Shown here: in pieces, positions 1-9,800 of the stretch | How the letters are laid out: every line of letters starts with the position of its first letter | Position numbering within the stretch: position 1 is the first letter of the stretch | NCBI GenBank assembly: GCA_037143735.1 | Contig: JBAWYD010000014.1 | Location: 1 to 29,387 of the forward strand | DNA: 29,387 bases | Reading direction: 5' to 3' | Source: JAPLJQ01 sp037143735 | GTDB taxonomy: Bacteria; Desulfobacterota; Syntrophia; Syntrophales; UBA2185 | Translations under genes and position numbers: made by a program | The notes under the pieces: generated by a model | What the model saw: the letters and a program-made list of their open reading frames with translations, nothing else | The model's database searches: none | Told to the model about the DNA's origin: nothing

Positions 1-763
1 GGCTTGATTCCTGATCATAGACATTGAAACAGGTGCATGTGGGACACACGTAAGCACACCCGCCACACATGATACATTTACTGCCAAGGTATTCCCAGAC
101 TTTCTCGTCGGCTGTGCCGTCTTCAAGCTTGTTCATGGCCTCAATGACGGCATTTACCGTTGGCATGTCTCCGAAGGCTTTTTCCTTGAATCTTTGGATT
201 TTTTCCCGTGCGAGGGCGTCGTCCATATCGGTGAAACGGTCTGATGACAGCAAGTCTTTTCCCCTCTGACTGCCCGTTTCGATCATCAAGATATCCCCCA
301 TGTCATAGACCAGCAGATCGAATCCCTTTTCTGCAACCGGTCCGCTGCGTGTTGTCGTGCAGAAACACGTCTCGTTCTGGGGACCGGGACATGCCATGAC
401 AATGGTGATTGCCCGAGACCGCTTCTCGGTGAAGTAAATATCTTTTTGATCCCGGGTCATAAAACTCGTGGATTGACGGATGCCCATCATGTCGCAGGAT
501 CGTATACCAAACAGGATCGTATTTTTTGCCGATACCACCTCCCGGAATTCATTATTTTCAACATTGAAAATGACATCACTGTGCGGCATAAACACCGCCT
601 TCGGCGGAAGGGAGGGTTTCCCGTAGTCGAGGGTGAACGAACCTTCCTGATAAGGTTCAAAGATGCAATCTCCCGAAGCTTTTCTGGAAGGCGCCAGAAC
701 CGTATATTCTTTTGTCCATATTTTGAGAAGATGGTTGATGTCTTTTTTTGCAAGTGTTTTCAT
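1..763 (-). CDS. HydB-like 4Fe-4S dicluster subunit (partial)
   Basis: Iron-sulfur electron-transfer subunit; the C-terminal part lies beyond the left edge, so only about 254 residues are visible. I translated it directly. It begins MKTLAKKDINHLL and near the visible end has a ferredoxin-type cysteine run, CxxCxxCxxxCP (Cys230, 233, 236, 240), the first cluster of a dicluster domain. The layout resembles the beta subunit of sulfhydrogenases and anaerobic sulfite reductase subunit A. The ATG at 763-761 overlaps the stop of the upstream formate dehydrogenase gene (ATGA) and has an AGGAGG five bases upstream, which settles the start. In this operon it most likely passes electrons between the molybdopterin subunit and the flavin subunit. 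The family assignment is good; the electron partner (NAD(P), ferredoxin or a hydrogenase further left) cannot be told from the window. Confidence 0.8.
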   Translation of the reverse strand, partial: MKTLAKKDINHLLKIWTKEYTVLAPSRKASGDCIFEPYQEGSFTLDYGKPSLPPKAVFMPHSDVIFNVENNEFREVVSAKNTILFGIRSCDMMGIRQSTSFMTRDQKDIYFTEKRSRAITIVMACPGPQNETCFCTTTRSGPVAEKGFDLLVYDMGDILMIETGSQRGKDLLSSDRFTDMDDALAREKIQRFKEKAFGDMPTVNAVIEAMNKLEDGTADEKVWEYLGSKCIMCGGCAYVCPTCTCFNVYDQESS

Positions 764-2796
764 ATGCACCTCCTGACTTTGACGGCACATCCCTTGTATT
801 CGGGAATCTTTGCAACCGGATCGTGTGCCGGGTTGGTCAGCACATTGACGGGCGCTTCATGGAAATGGAACGTGGAAAACACCACCTTTCTCGGCACCCT
901 GGTGGTAAGTTCCGCCCTTGCCTTTATGGAGCCTCTCCTCGATGTCACCTCGATGACATCATTGCCCCTGATGCCGAGCCTCTTTGCATCATCGGGGTTG
1001 ATTTCGATGAGCGGCGCCGGAGCCTCTCTTTCCAGGATACTCGTCCGCCGGGTCATCGTTCCCGTGTGGTAATGATAGTAAATGCGACCCGTTGTGAGCA
1101 TGAAATCGTACTCTTCATCGGGCACCTCGGCGACGGGTTTGAAGTCGCACGGCAAAAACGTGCCCATGCCTTTGGAGAACCTGTCTTTGTGCAGATAGGG
1201 CGTCCCTCCGTGTTCCTCGTTCGGGCAGGGCCATTGAATGCCATGTCCCTTTTCAAGCCTTTCGCAGGTAATCCCCGCATAAGACGGCGTCAATGCGTTT
1301 ATTTCCTTCATGATATCCGCGGGAGATCCGTAATTCATGGGATAGCCTGCAAGCCTGCTCAGATCGCATATAATTTCCCAGTCGGACCTTGCCGATCCGG
1401 GGGGCGGTATGGCCTGTCTTGAAATCTGAACCCTTCTTTCCGTGTTGGTGTAGGTCCCTTCCTTCTCGGCGAATGAGGCGGCGGGGAGCACCACGTCGGC
1501 TCTCGACGCCGTTTCAGTAAGGAAGATATCCTGCACGACAAGAAAATCGAGGCTGGAGAGGGCATGTTCTATATGCGACGTATCCGGATCGCTCATCATG
1601 GGATTTTCGCCCATGACATAAAGCGCTTTAACGGTTCCGCTCCGGGCGGCGGCCATCATATCGGTGATGGTCAGACCGGGCTTGTCATCAAGGTTTGCGA
1701 CACCCCATGCCTCCTCAAATTTCTTCTTTACAGCCGCATCGATTACCGGCTGATAGCCGTTGTACACGTTGGGCAGCGCACCCATATCACAGGCGCCCTG
1801 GACATTGTTCTGACCCCTCAGAGGGTTCACCCCTGTCGAGGGTCTCCCGATGTGGCCGGTGAGCATCGACAGGTTCGCACAGGATTTCACGTTGTCCGTG
1901 CCGGTTGTGTGCTGGGTAATGCCCATGGCGTATACAAGCATGGCCTTGTCCGCCCTGGCATAAAGGCGGGCCGCCGTCTCAAGATCCTGGACGGAGATAC
2001 CGGAGATCTTTTCCACGACCCGCGGGGTGTAACGGCTGACAACGGCTTTGAGCTGATCGAAACCTTCGGTTCTCGTCTCGACAAATTCTTTGTCATAAAG
2101 CCCTTCTTCGATTATAACGTTCATCATGCCGTTCAGCACGGCCACATCCGAACCGATATGCTGTCGGAGATATAAATCAGCGAATCGGGCAAGCGGTATT
2201 TCCCTCGGGTCCAGAAGGATAATTTGGGCGCCCCTCTCCTTTGCGTTTATGATGCGCGATCCGATCAACGGATGTTGAGCCGTCGTGTTTGAACCTGTAA
2301 TAAAAAACAGATCTGCGTCGTCAAATTCGTTGATGGAATTTGTCATTGCTCCGGATCCAAATGTAGCGGCCAGACCGACCACTGTTGCACTGTGTCAGAG
2401 CCGGGCGCAGTGATCGACGTTGTTCGTTCCGAACACAGCCCGCGCCATCTTCATGAAGAGGTAGTTCTCTTCGTTGGTTACTTTTGCGGAACTGAGAAAG
2501 GCCAACGAGCGGCTGCCGTGCCGGTTTTTTATGTCCATCAGTCTTTCCGAGACGATCTTCAATGCCTCGTCCCACGAAGTCTCCGTGAGTTTCCCCTGCT
2601 TCCTGACAAGCGGCGTTGTAAGTCTTTCCGGCGAATGAATGAATTCGTAGGAGTTCCAGCCCTTGACGCATAACATTCCCTTGTTGACCGGGTTTGCCGG
2701 GCTGGGTTCTATCCCCACTACCCTGTCGCCCTCGGATACGAGGTAGAAGTTACAACCACAGCCGCAGAAGGGACATATTGACCGGGTTTTTTTCAT
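760..2796 (-). CDS. fdhA: Formate dehydrogenase catalytic subunit, selenoprotein (UGA read as Sec134)
   Basis: Molybdopterin (Mo/W-bis-MGD) formate dehydrogenase, oxidising formate to CO2 or the reverse. A plain ORF search splits it into 133 and 540 residues, but both pieces share one frame separated by a single TGA (2397-2395). The flanking residues, VDHCARL-Sec-HSATVVGL, match the active-site selenocysteine context of this family. Read through, it is 678 residues, normal for an FdhF-like enzyme without the NuoG-like N-terminal extension. The N-terminus has the 4Fe-4S motif CPFCGCGC with a fourth cysteine in GMLCVKG. The C-terminus has the molybdopterin dinucleotide-binding domain with the TGRIYYHYHTGTMTRR segment. 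The ATG sits two bases after the stop of the upstream flavin subunit gene, whose last codons supply an AGGAGG, and the stop overlaps the next start. It requires SelA/SelB/SelC elsewhere in the genome. Confidence 0.93.
2360..2397 (-). promoter_or_regulatory. Bacterial SECIS-like hairpin after the Sec UGA
   Basis: Directly after the UGA (2397-2395) the mRNA can form a 7-bp stem, AGUGGUC (2383-2377) with GGCCGCU (2371-2365), closed by a GGUCU loop (2376-2372). A lower four-pair stem, AGUG (2391-2388) with CAUU (2363-2360), is separated by a small internal loop. The loop and its spacing of under 20 bases from the UGA resemble the SelB-binding element of E. coli fdhF. The fold was worked out by hand, not computed. 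Confidence 0.75.
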
Positions 2797-2798
2797 GG

Positions 2799-3641
2799 TT
2801 AGATTGCCTCCTTTATATTTTCAAGCTCTGTGTAGGGGAAAACGGGTCCATCGATACAACAATATCTGTCGCCCATGGCACAGTGTCCGCACTTCCCGAC
2901 ACCGCACTTCATCATTCTTTCAAGGGACATGAATATGTGATTTTTGGAGAAGCCGAGGTTCAGGAGTTTCTGAAGAACAAAACGGTACATGATGGGGGGA
3001 CCGCACATGACGGCATAAGTGTCTTCCGGAGAGAGGGCGGCACGGTCGAACAGACCTGTCACCACGCCTACATACTGTTTCCAGATGCCCTCGTCGTCCC
3101 TGTCCACGCTGTAGAGATAATTGATGTCTTCCCTGTCGTAAAAGCCCAGCAACTCGTACTTGAAAAGCACGTTATCCGGGTTGTTTGTTCCATACATCAG
3201 GATGAGATCGTCGAATTCATCTCTCTTGTCGAGGACGTACAGGAGGAGGGAACGAAGCGGGGCAAGTCCGAGACCGCCGGCGATGAGCAGAAGTTTCTTG
3301 CCTTTCAGCGTTTCTAAAGGAAATCCTCTGCCGTACGGCCCCCGGATGTGAAAAGTGGAGCCTTTTTCCATCTCGAAAAGGGCGTCGGTCACTCTCCCCG
3401 TGCGTCGCACGCATAACTCCAGGGTATCGGGCCTCGTCGGCGGTGAAGATATGCTGATAGGCGCCTCTCCCTTGCCGAAGATGGAGACCTCAAGAAACTG
3501 TCCCGGTTGATGACCGAAGCTTTCCCACGTCGTTCCGTCCTCAAGCTTCAACTGGAACAGCCTGTGGTCTTTGATCTGGGGCAATGTCCGGATGATGGAC
3601 ACGGGTCGAAGTTCGTATATGTTCTCGCAATGATCCCCCAT
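2799..3641 (-). CDS. HydG/AsrB-like FAD and 2Fe-2S oxidoreductase subunit
   Basis: Flavin-containing electron-transfer subunit (280 residues) of the ferredoxin-NADP reductase superfamily, like sulfhydrogenase gamma or anaerobic sulfite reductase subunit B. Visible parts are an FAD-binding barrel, with PISISSPP around residues 61-68, a nucleotide-binding segment AGGLGLAPLR at 121-130, and a C-terminal 2Fe-2S cluster site with Cys246, 251, 254 and 261 or 262. It likely exchanges electrons with NAD(P)H and passes them through the HydB-like subunit to or from the formate dehydrogenase. An in-frame ATG lies 22 codons further upstream, but the ATG at 3641 has an AGGAGG at good spacing and the extra residues look non-family, so I chose 3641. 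It is the first gene of the three-gene operon; the stop is two bases before fdhA. Confidence 0.85.
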   Translation of the reverse strand: MGDHCENIYELRPVSIIRTLPQIKDHRLFQLKLEDGTTWESFGHQPGQFLEVSIFGKGEAPISISSPPTRPDTLELCVRRTGRVTDALFEMEKGSTFHIRGPYGRGFPLETLKGKKLLLIAGGLGLAPLRSLLLYVLDKRDEFDDLILMYGTNNPDNVLFKYELLGFYDREDINYLYSVDRDDEGIWKQYVGVVTGLFDRAALSPEDTYAVMCGPPIMYRFVLQKLLNLGFSKNHIFMSLERMMKCGVGKCGHCAMGDRYCCIDGPVFPYTELENIKEAI

Positions 3642-3770
3642 TATGGTACCTCCTTGTCCTCGATGCTTGTTGTAATAGCGACCTTGGTAAGGCAATTTTA
3701 ATACCAAAAGAATAAGTGTATGATATGATTGGTATAGTTGATAAAGTGGCAGGGCGTTTTTATGGATGAC

Positions 3771-3807
3771 GGGGTAACTTGCCCCGACTTTGGGGAGATA
3801 TTACCCC
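3771..3807 (-). repeat. Nested inverted repeat at the end of the DUF2332 gene
   Basis: Outer arms GGGGTAA (3771-3777) and TTACCCC (3801-3807) enclose a second pair, CCCC (3782-3785) and GGGG (3792-3795). The outer right arm includes the stop codon of the DUF2332 gene. It may act as a factor-dependent or weak terminator or an mRNA 3' end stabiliser; there is no U-tract, so a standard intrinsic terminator is not supported. Confidence 0.4.
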
Positions 3808-4841
3808 TCTAAAAGCCACTCCATCCAGCGGGAATGGCCGCTGCAATTCGCCAGATGCCGATGATCCCTGATGCCATCGGTGTATGAAAGCAATTCAAGG
3901 CGCGGATACTTATCCAGAAAGTCTATGGAAATACAGAAAATATCCCGTTTCGACCCGTAATCGGCAATCAGTTGCTTGAAATATTTGCGCCCTTCCGGTG
4001 ACATCTGATTGCTGACGAAGGTATGGAAAAGGCAAAGGGCCGTATCCGGATGTGTCGTTGCCATAACGGAAGGAAGCTGTTCCAGTGCATCTCCCGCGCG
4101 CAGTTCGGGAGGGTGGCGCCTAACAATCTCGATGGCGCGTTCCAGCATTTCGAAACGGGCCGTATGTTCCGGCCAGATGAATGCCCGCAGCCAGTTGGCT
4201 GACGAATCTTCCCGCACATCGATCGGATGAAGGTCCAGTCCCAGGCGCGAAGCTATCTGCGGGAGCGTCTCCGGGAATGGAGGGATTTTATTTCCCCGCA
4301 GGGCGCAGGTCAGGCGAACAGGCGATGCCCTGTCTCCGTAAAATCGGCCGTTGCCATAATCGTATGCGTAATGATCCCAGAGCAGGTTGAGTCCGGCGCT
4401 CGCTCCGATCTCAACCAGCGCAAGTGGAAGACCACCCGCCTGCCGGGCGACGATCCCGAAAGCGGGCAGCAGGCAGGCGCTCCGGCGAACCTCGTTGGTC
4501 TGCACGTGGTGTGTCGATACGATACGCCTGATTTCAGATAGATGTTCAAGGCAGAAATTCCGGAAGACCGGATACGGATCGCCTTCGGAAACATCGGAAG
4601 ATGGCGTGATGTCGGGGAAATATGCCGTCAAAGGATGTTTCGTTCCATTCAGCAGCAGGGAATGCACCGCCGCAAAAAAGATCATGGGAATGGGGTTTGA
4701 GATAGCGTGCGCGGCAAGATCGAGCAACTCCGGATCCTTGCTGATGCTTATTGACAGCCGCTCATACAGAGGGGAAGAGCCACGAAACTCATGGGCGGCG
4801 CTATGGATAAAACTCTCTGCGATTTCTTCTAATCCAATCAT
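3801..4841 (-). CDS. DUF2332 family protein
   Basis: A 346-residue protein that matches the DUF2332 family (COG4427) in length and in its hallmark segment VEIGASAGLNLLWD (143-156). That segment resembles the SAM-binding glycine loop of Rossmann methyltransferases, so a methyltransferase-like fold is possible, but the biochemical role of the family is unknown to me. No signal peptide or membrane segment is seen, so it should be cytoplasmic. Its ATG follows immediately on the stop codon of the DUF362 gene (TAAATG), so the two are very likely translated together. It is the last gene of the minus-strand run that starts with the restriction-modification genes. Confidence 0.85.
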   Translation of the reverse strand: MIGLEEIAESFIHSAAHEFRGSSPLYERLSISISKDPELLDLAAHAISNPIPMIFFAAVHSLLLNGTKHPLTAYFPDITPSSDVSEGDPYPVFRNFCLEHLSEIRRIVSTHHVQTNEVRRSACLLPAFGIVARQAGGLPLALVEIGASAGLNLLWDHYAYDYGNGRFYGDRASPVRLTCALRGNKIPPFPETLPQIASRLGLDLHPIDVREDSSANWLRAFIWPEHTARFEMLERAIEIVRRHPPELRAGDALEQLPSVMATTHPDTALCLFHTFVSNQMSPEGRKYFKQLIADYGSKRDIFCISIDFLDKYPRLELLSYTDGIRDHRHLANCSGHSRWMEWLLEG

Positions 4842-5912
4842 TTATTTCAGGGTGATGGCTTTCTCAGGACAGATTTCCTGGCAGCAGAAACAGGCGATAC
4901 ACACATCGGCATCCACTTGGGGAAGATGGTTGTCACTCATGGATAACGCCGATACGGGACACTGATCGACGCAGGCGCCGCAGCTTGTGCACAGCTCCGG
5001 ATCGGCCTGTGGCCGCAGGATCGTCCGGCTATGGATCGCCGTCTGTATGATCTCGTTTCCAAGATTCGCTTCGCCGCTAAACGGCGGAAGCTTGAAATCT
5101 GGCACTTGTTTCAACACCCCGATGACTTCAATCGTACGGAGATCGTAATCCCCCAAACCCGCCTCCTTCGCCTTCTGGAGGAACCGAAGCCGACCCGGTT
5201 CACATCCCATCATCACCGCAACGACGGAATCCATGGCTACGGCGTTGTCAGAGGCAAGGATCAGGCCGATGTCTCTGAGGTCGGGAGAAGCCGGACCGTT
5301 CCCCTCCATGCCGACAACGGCGTCCATGATGAACAGGTCCGGTATCCGGATGCGGAACACGTCAACCAGCATTTCATGGAAGCGCTCGACATTGCCGGCC
5401 TCCTTGTGCAGTTTGGCTTTCTGGGCGCCGGGCAAAAAACCGTAACTGTTTTTTATCGCCCCGGTGATGACGGTCAGTCCGTGGGTTTTGAATTTCGGCA
5501 GGCTGATGATAATGTCGGCATCCAGCACAATCCGTGAGACGCTCACCGCGGACATATACTCGGGATTGAAGGGAACCTTCAGTGAATCGTTTCCGATATT
5601 CTGATAATAACCCTTGGCTGCATCCATCAGGCCTGTTTTTGTGAAGCTTTCCTCGTTTGCCCCATAGCTGAAAACGCCCGGATTGTCACCCACGACGATG
5701 GAGGCCGGCTTCATGGTTTCCACTTTTTCCACCACGGCGCGAAGCACCGCAGGGTGGGTCACAACGCCTTCTTTTGCCTCCGAAGACCGCAACACGTTGG
5801 GTTTTATGAGGACTTTCTTTCCTTGCAAGTCCAAGGGGAAAAGTTCAAAGGCCCGGTCAACAGCCTGACGGACATTCTCATAATCAGCAGGATGAATCAT
5901 TACTTTCGACAT
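4842..5912 (-). CDS. DUF362 domain protein with C-terminal 2x[4Fe-4S] ferredoxin
   Basis: A 356-residue protein with an N-terminal DUF362 domain (LIKPNVL near residue 40, DNPGVFSYG near 100, SLPKFKTHGLT near 140) and a C-terminal bacterial-ferredoxin domain. The two cluster motifs use Cys308, 311, 314, 318 and Cys338, 341, 344, 348. DUF362-ferredoxin proteins are common in strict anaerobes; their reaction is not established, and a redox role is inferred from the clusters. It has no targeting signal. It starts three bases after the parB-like stop and abuts the DUF2332 gene, so it sits in a tight run with genes of unrelated type. The family call is secure; the cellular role is unknown. Confidence 0.88.
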   Translation of the reverse strand: MSKVMIHPADYENVRQAVDRAFELFPLDLQGKKVLIKPNVLRSSEAKEGVVTHPAVLRAVVEKVETMKPASIVVGDNPGVFSYGANEESFTKTGLMDAAKGYYQNIGNDSLKVPFNPEYMSAVSVSRIVLDADIIISLPKFKTHGLTVITGAIKNSYGFLPGAQKAKLHKEAGNVERFHEMLVDVFRIRIPDLFIMDAVVGMEGNGPASPDLRDIGLILASDNAVAMDSVVAVMMGCEPGRLRFLQKAKEAGLGDYDLRTIEVIGVLKQVPDFKLPPFSGEANLGNEIIQTAIHSRTILRPQADPELCTSCGACVDQCPVSALSMSDNHLPQVDADVCIACFCCQEICPEKAITLK

Positions 5913-5915
5913 GGT

Positions 5916-6830
5916 TTATGCCAGCCCCCCTTCTGCAGGTGTTTGCGCACCTTGCAGCTTCGCCTCAACGGCGGTGCATAGGGCGCGCAGATTATCGAGC
6001 AGCTTTGTGAGATCATCCGGCGAATACGGCCCCTTGCCCTTTTCCAGCCCCGTCTTCATGGCCCGGACATTTTGAAAATACTTTGCCAGGGGCTTCGGCT
6101 TCATGCCGCTAAGATCCCTCTTGACCTTTTTATACGAGGCCAGTTTGTTCGTCAGTTCCGCATTGGTCAGGGGCTTCAGGAGGATGCCGTTGAAGGTTTC
6201 CATTAATCCGGGATTATCGAGATTGGAGGCGAAGATATAGCCCTGGGATACAGGAATCCGCCCGTCCCTCACGGCCGATTTCATTTCCTCCGGCAACTTG
6301 AGCAGTGTAAGGATATTTCTTATTGATCCTAATGACTTACCTGAAATTTTGGCTACTGTATCAACTGTTGATACATCCTTCTGATTCGCTCTGGAGGGAT
6401 CGACCATGCGCAGGATTATTACGTTGATGAGGTCGTCGATTCCGGTTCCTGCCTTTTGAGTGTTTGCATATTGCAGATATGCCTGGGCTTCATCGATGGG
6501 ATTCAGATCTTCCCTCTGGAGGTTTTCCGTCAATTGAAGGGCCAGAGCTTCGTCTTTGGTCATAATGCCGTCACGGACACAGGCGGGTATTGTTGCCAGA
6601 CCGAGCTGCTGCGCGGCCAGGAAACGTCTCTCCCCGGAAATGAGCAAATATTTGCCGTCCTTCGGCGTCACGATCACCGGTTCCAGAATGCCTTTCTCAC
6701 GGATGGATTCGGCAAATGCCTTAAAAGATTCCCCCTCCATGTCTATCCCACGTCGTATCTGCTCCTCCACGATGATCAGAGCAAGAGGAATGTCAAAGTA
6801 CATCTCCGATTTCTTTACATCTTCCGCCAT
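5916..6830 (-). CDS. Orphan ParB/Spo0J-like protein
   Basis: A 304-residue ParB-like protein. The N-terminal ParB/Srx CTPase fold shows GERRFLAAQQLG (66-77) and TENLQREDLNPIDEA (101-115), the two conserved motifs that bind CTP in ParB proteins. A helix-turn-helix follows (TVAKISGKSLGSIRNILTLLKLP), then a C-terminal helical part. No parA is adjacent and no parS-like cluster was spotted. It lies 48 bases after the restriction subunit and three bases before the DUF362 gene, which suggests a DNA-binding or accessory role within this island and not chromosome segregation. A GGAGGG lies just upstream of the ATG. An insertion between the CTPase and HTH parts (about residues 122-150, IDDLINVIILRMVDPSR) looks atypical. 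Confidence 0.85.
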   Translation of the reverse strand: MAEDVKKSEMYFDIPLALIIVEEQIRRGIDMEGESFKAFAESIREKGILEPVIVTPKDGKYLLISGERRFLAAQQLGLATIPACVRDGIMTKDEALALQLTENLQREDLNPIDEAQAYLQYANTQKAGTGIDDLINVIILRMVDPSRANQKDVSTVDTVAKISGKSLGSIRNILTLLKLPEEMKSAVRDGRIPVSQGYIFASNLDNPGLMETFNGILLKPLTNAELTNKLASYKKVKRDLSGMKPKPLAKYFQNVRAMKTGLEKGKGPYSPDDLTKLLDNLRALCTAVEAKLQGAQTPAEGGLA

Positions 6831-6878
6831 CTACAAGCCCTCCCTTTCCTCAAATAAATTTTCCCTTTAGGTCCACGC

Positions 6879-9800
6879 TCATTTTCCGCTCATGCCGGCG
6901 ACGAGTCGAGGCAGCATCTGTGGATCACGACAGGGTTTGAAATCCCAAACACCGAGTCGCCCCCAGTTATTGACCGCCGTGATCCAGCGCCGGGCGGCCT
7001 GGTATTTGGCGCGATCCTGGTCGTCCTCTTCGCCTTTCATCTCCAGAATCAGGGTCTTGCCGTTCTTGAGGCGGACCACGTAATCCGGTTCGAAGTGATG
7101 CTGCGCCCCTTCGTACTCATAGGGAATCAGCAGGAAAGGCCGGTCGTTTCTTACATAGCAGAAAACGTGGTCGGTTTGTTGCTCCAGATAGAAGGCGGCC
7201 GTCTGCTCCCAGGAGCTGTCCAGGACGACGGCGCTCACATGGGAACGAACGGTGCTGTGGACGTTCCGCTTGGTTGTGAAATCAACATCGACGGTCGTAC
7301 CGATGGGTTTGTACCGGTTCAGGATCGGCAGAAGGGGAGTTTCTCCTTCCTCTTCGTTGGGGACTATGGCATCCAGCAGTCGTTCCTTGATCCGGCGGAC
7401 GTACTTTTCCAGGCCGAGTTCACTTTTGTGTTGCTCCCGGAAATCCACTTTTTCGGCAACGTAACGGCGGACGATCCGCAGGACTTGGGGAAAAAGCTCG
7501 TGCCTTGCCAGGCCGCGGGTTCGGGCGCTTCCACCCACAGGCGCATCGGACCCCTCGCCCACCAGGGCGGCAACGATCTGCCGGGTAATCTCGAACTCGA
7601 TCTCCTGAAGGTGATAACGGGCGTAGTATTCTTTGCGGTTGTGTTCAACATACTCGCCGATCCCTCCGCCATGTGTACCGCCCTCCAGATGATCCGTGAT
7701 AATCCGCAGGAACGTTGCCGTCGGCGTCTTTTCCGGTTCGATCACCAGCCGTTCCAGCAAAGAGAAGTCCGCTCTGATTGATGGTTTCCGTAGGGTATAA
7801 ACGAAGCCCTCGACGTTCGGGAAACGGAGTTCAAATGCGGCCCGCTCCTTGACTGCATAGACATGGTTCATCGGCCGGTCGGCAGGCGTTCGGGAGGGTT
7901 TGCCCTTGTACGGGATCACCGAAAAGGGAATGCCGTACACATCCACGTACTCTTCCGGGAGAAGTTCCGTCTGCGGGTCCGGCGTGTAGTTCATGCGCCT
8001 GAGTCCCCGGCCCACGACCTGCTCGCAGAGAAGCTGGCTCCCAAAGGCGCGAATGCCCAGGATATGGGTCACGTTGTTGGCGTCCCAACCTTCGGTGAGC
8101 ATAGCCACCGACACGACGCAGCGCACGTCCTGACCGGGCTTCCCTGGTTTACCCACACTGTTGACGATTTCCCTGAGTTCCTTCGCCGCCTCGTCGCGCG
8201 TGGCGTCCGGGTCTTCGCTCTCGACCTTTTCCAGCCGTTTGCTGTCGATGCGAATCGTCCAGAGTCGTCCCTGATCATTCTGGAAAAGTTCCGGGAAAGA
8301 CGTCTTATTCGCCCCATAGGCCACACGCACCCTGTTGCGCTTCTTCCGGGTCGTTTTCTTTTCTTCATCGTCATCCGGATCGTCCGGGATGTCCTCTACT
8401 TCCCTTTGACCGGAAATGTTTTCGAAAAATACCTGAGCAATATCGGTGTTGTCGCAGACCAGAATCATGACCGGCGGTGCCTTCAGGGCCGTATCGCTCG
8501 CTTCCTCGACAGCCTCGAAGGCCTTTTTGTATTCCCCTGCCAGTTGAACAAAGGCGTCCTGCGACCGTTCCCAGACCACTTCCGGTTTCGGCCGCTTGTT
8601 CGACAGGCGCTGCCCCGCAGCGAGGTCTTTCGTGATGTTCCGCCATAGTCGAAAATACTTCGGGTCGGGCTGTCCCGTCGTGTCGCTCACAGGCAGGCGG
8701 GGGATCTTTGTGATGCCGCTCTCGATCGCGTCGACAAGGCCAAAGTCGCTCACGATCCATGGAAACGGTTCCCCTTCCGGATAGCCGCTGCCTTTGATAT
8801 AGAAAGGCGTGGCGGAAAGATCGATGCAGAACCGGATGCCGCAGGCCCTGTTTATCTTGTCCAGACCTTGCACCCAGATGGTGGCTTCTTCGCGCTCCTT
8901 CTTCAGATCCGATGTTATCGTCTTCGCTTCTTTTTCGGGAATCGGGGCCGGCCGGTAGGCATGGTGGCCCTCGTCGTTGAGCACCATGATTGGCCCACGT
9001 TCGGATAGCTCCCCTATGCGGTTCCTCGCAAAGGCTTCGTCTGTCTCCTCCCCCTTCTTCACGACGGCATAACTCCGGCCGCCCTCGCTATGTTCGGACT
9101 CCGGCGCGAAATAGTGCCAGTTCGTCACGAGGACCTTGCCGGTTCGTAGAAGGTCTCGGTACTGGGGCGGAATGAGACTAAATTGCGTGTAGTAATCGTC
9201 GCCCCGGTTGTCCGTCCGCAGGACCTGGAGGCGCTCTTTGATAGTCAGATTCGGGCAGCACACCAGGGCTGCATTCGGGAAGCGATCATCACTCGGCACC
9301 CGGGCCCGGTTGCAGAACGCCCACGTGATCAGCATGGCCATGACCACCGTCTTGCCGCTCCCGGTTGCCATCTTGCAGGCATAACGCGTGAGGGGCTCCG
9401 CCGTCCCATCCACGGGGCCCCAGAGGAGATCGAAATCACGGTCGGTGAATTCAGGGTTCCATCGCGGTTTGCCCCGCTGCCCGTCGCGCCGGTATCCCCG
9501 GATTTCATTGAGAAAGATCATCGTCTCCGCCGCTTCAAGCTGGCAGAAGAAAAAGCGCCGCGGCTGGTCTTTGCGCCACCAGTGCCGAAGCAGGTCTTTG
9601 GTAACATTCGTCGCCCCTTCCCAGTTGGAATTTCGCCAGCGCTTCACGTCCGCGCGCAGCCGGTTCACAAGGGTCAGCTCACGTCGGTCTTCTTCCAGCT
9701 CCAGGGAAAGTTGCCCTCTCCGCATGTCGGCGTCGGCAAACTTGTACCAGTATGCCGCCGGACGCCGTCCCGGCTGCAGGGCGGCGCGGCCGGTATGCCG

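Noticed and set aside
446..1422. Plus-strand frames opposite the HydB-like and fdhA genes
   Set aside because: Both overlap genes with clear motifs and have no ribosome site or family features.
2395..2397. fdhA as a frameshifted or nonsense pseudogene
   Set aside because: The TGA lies exactly at the active-site selenocysteine position and is followed by a SECIS-like hairpin.
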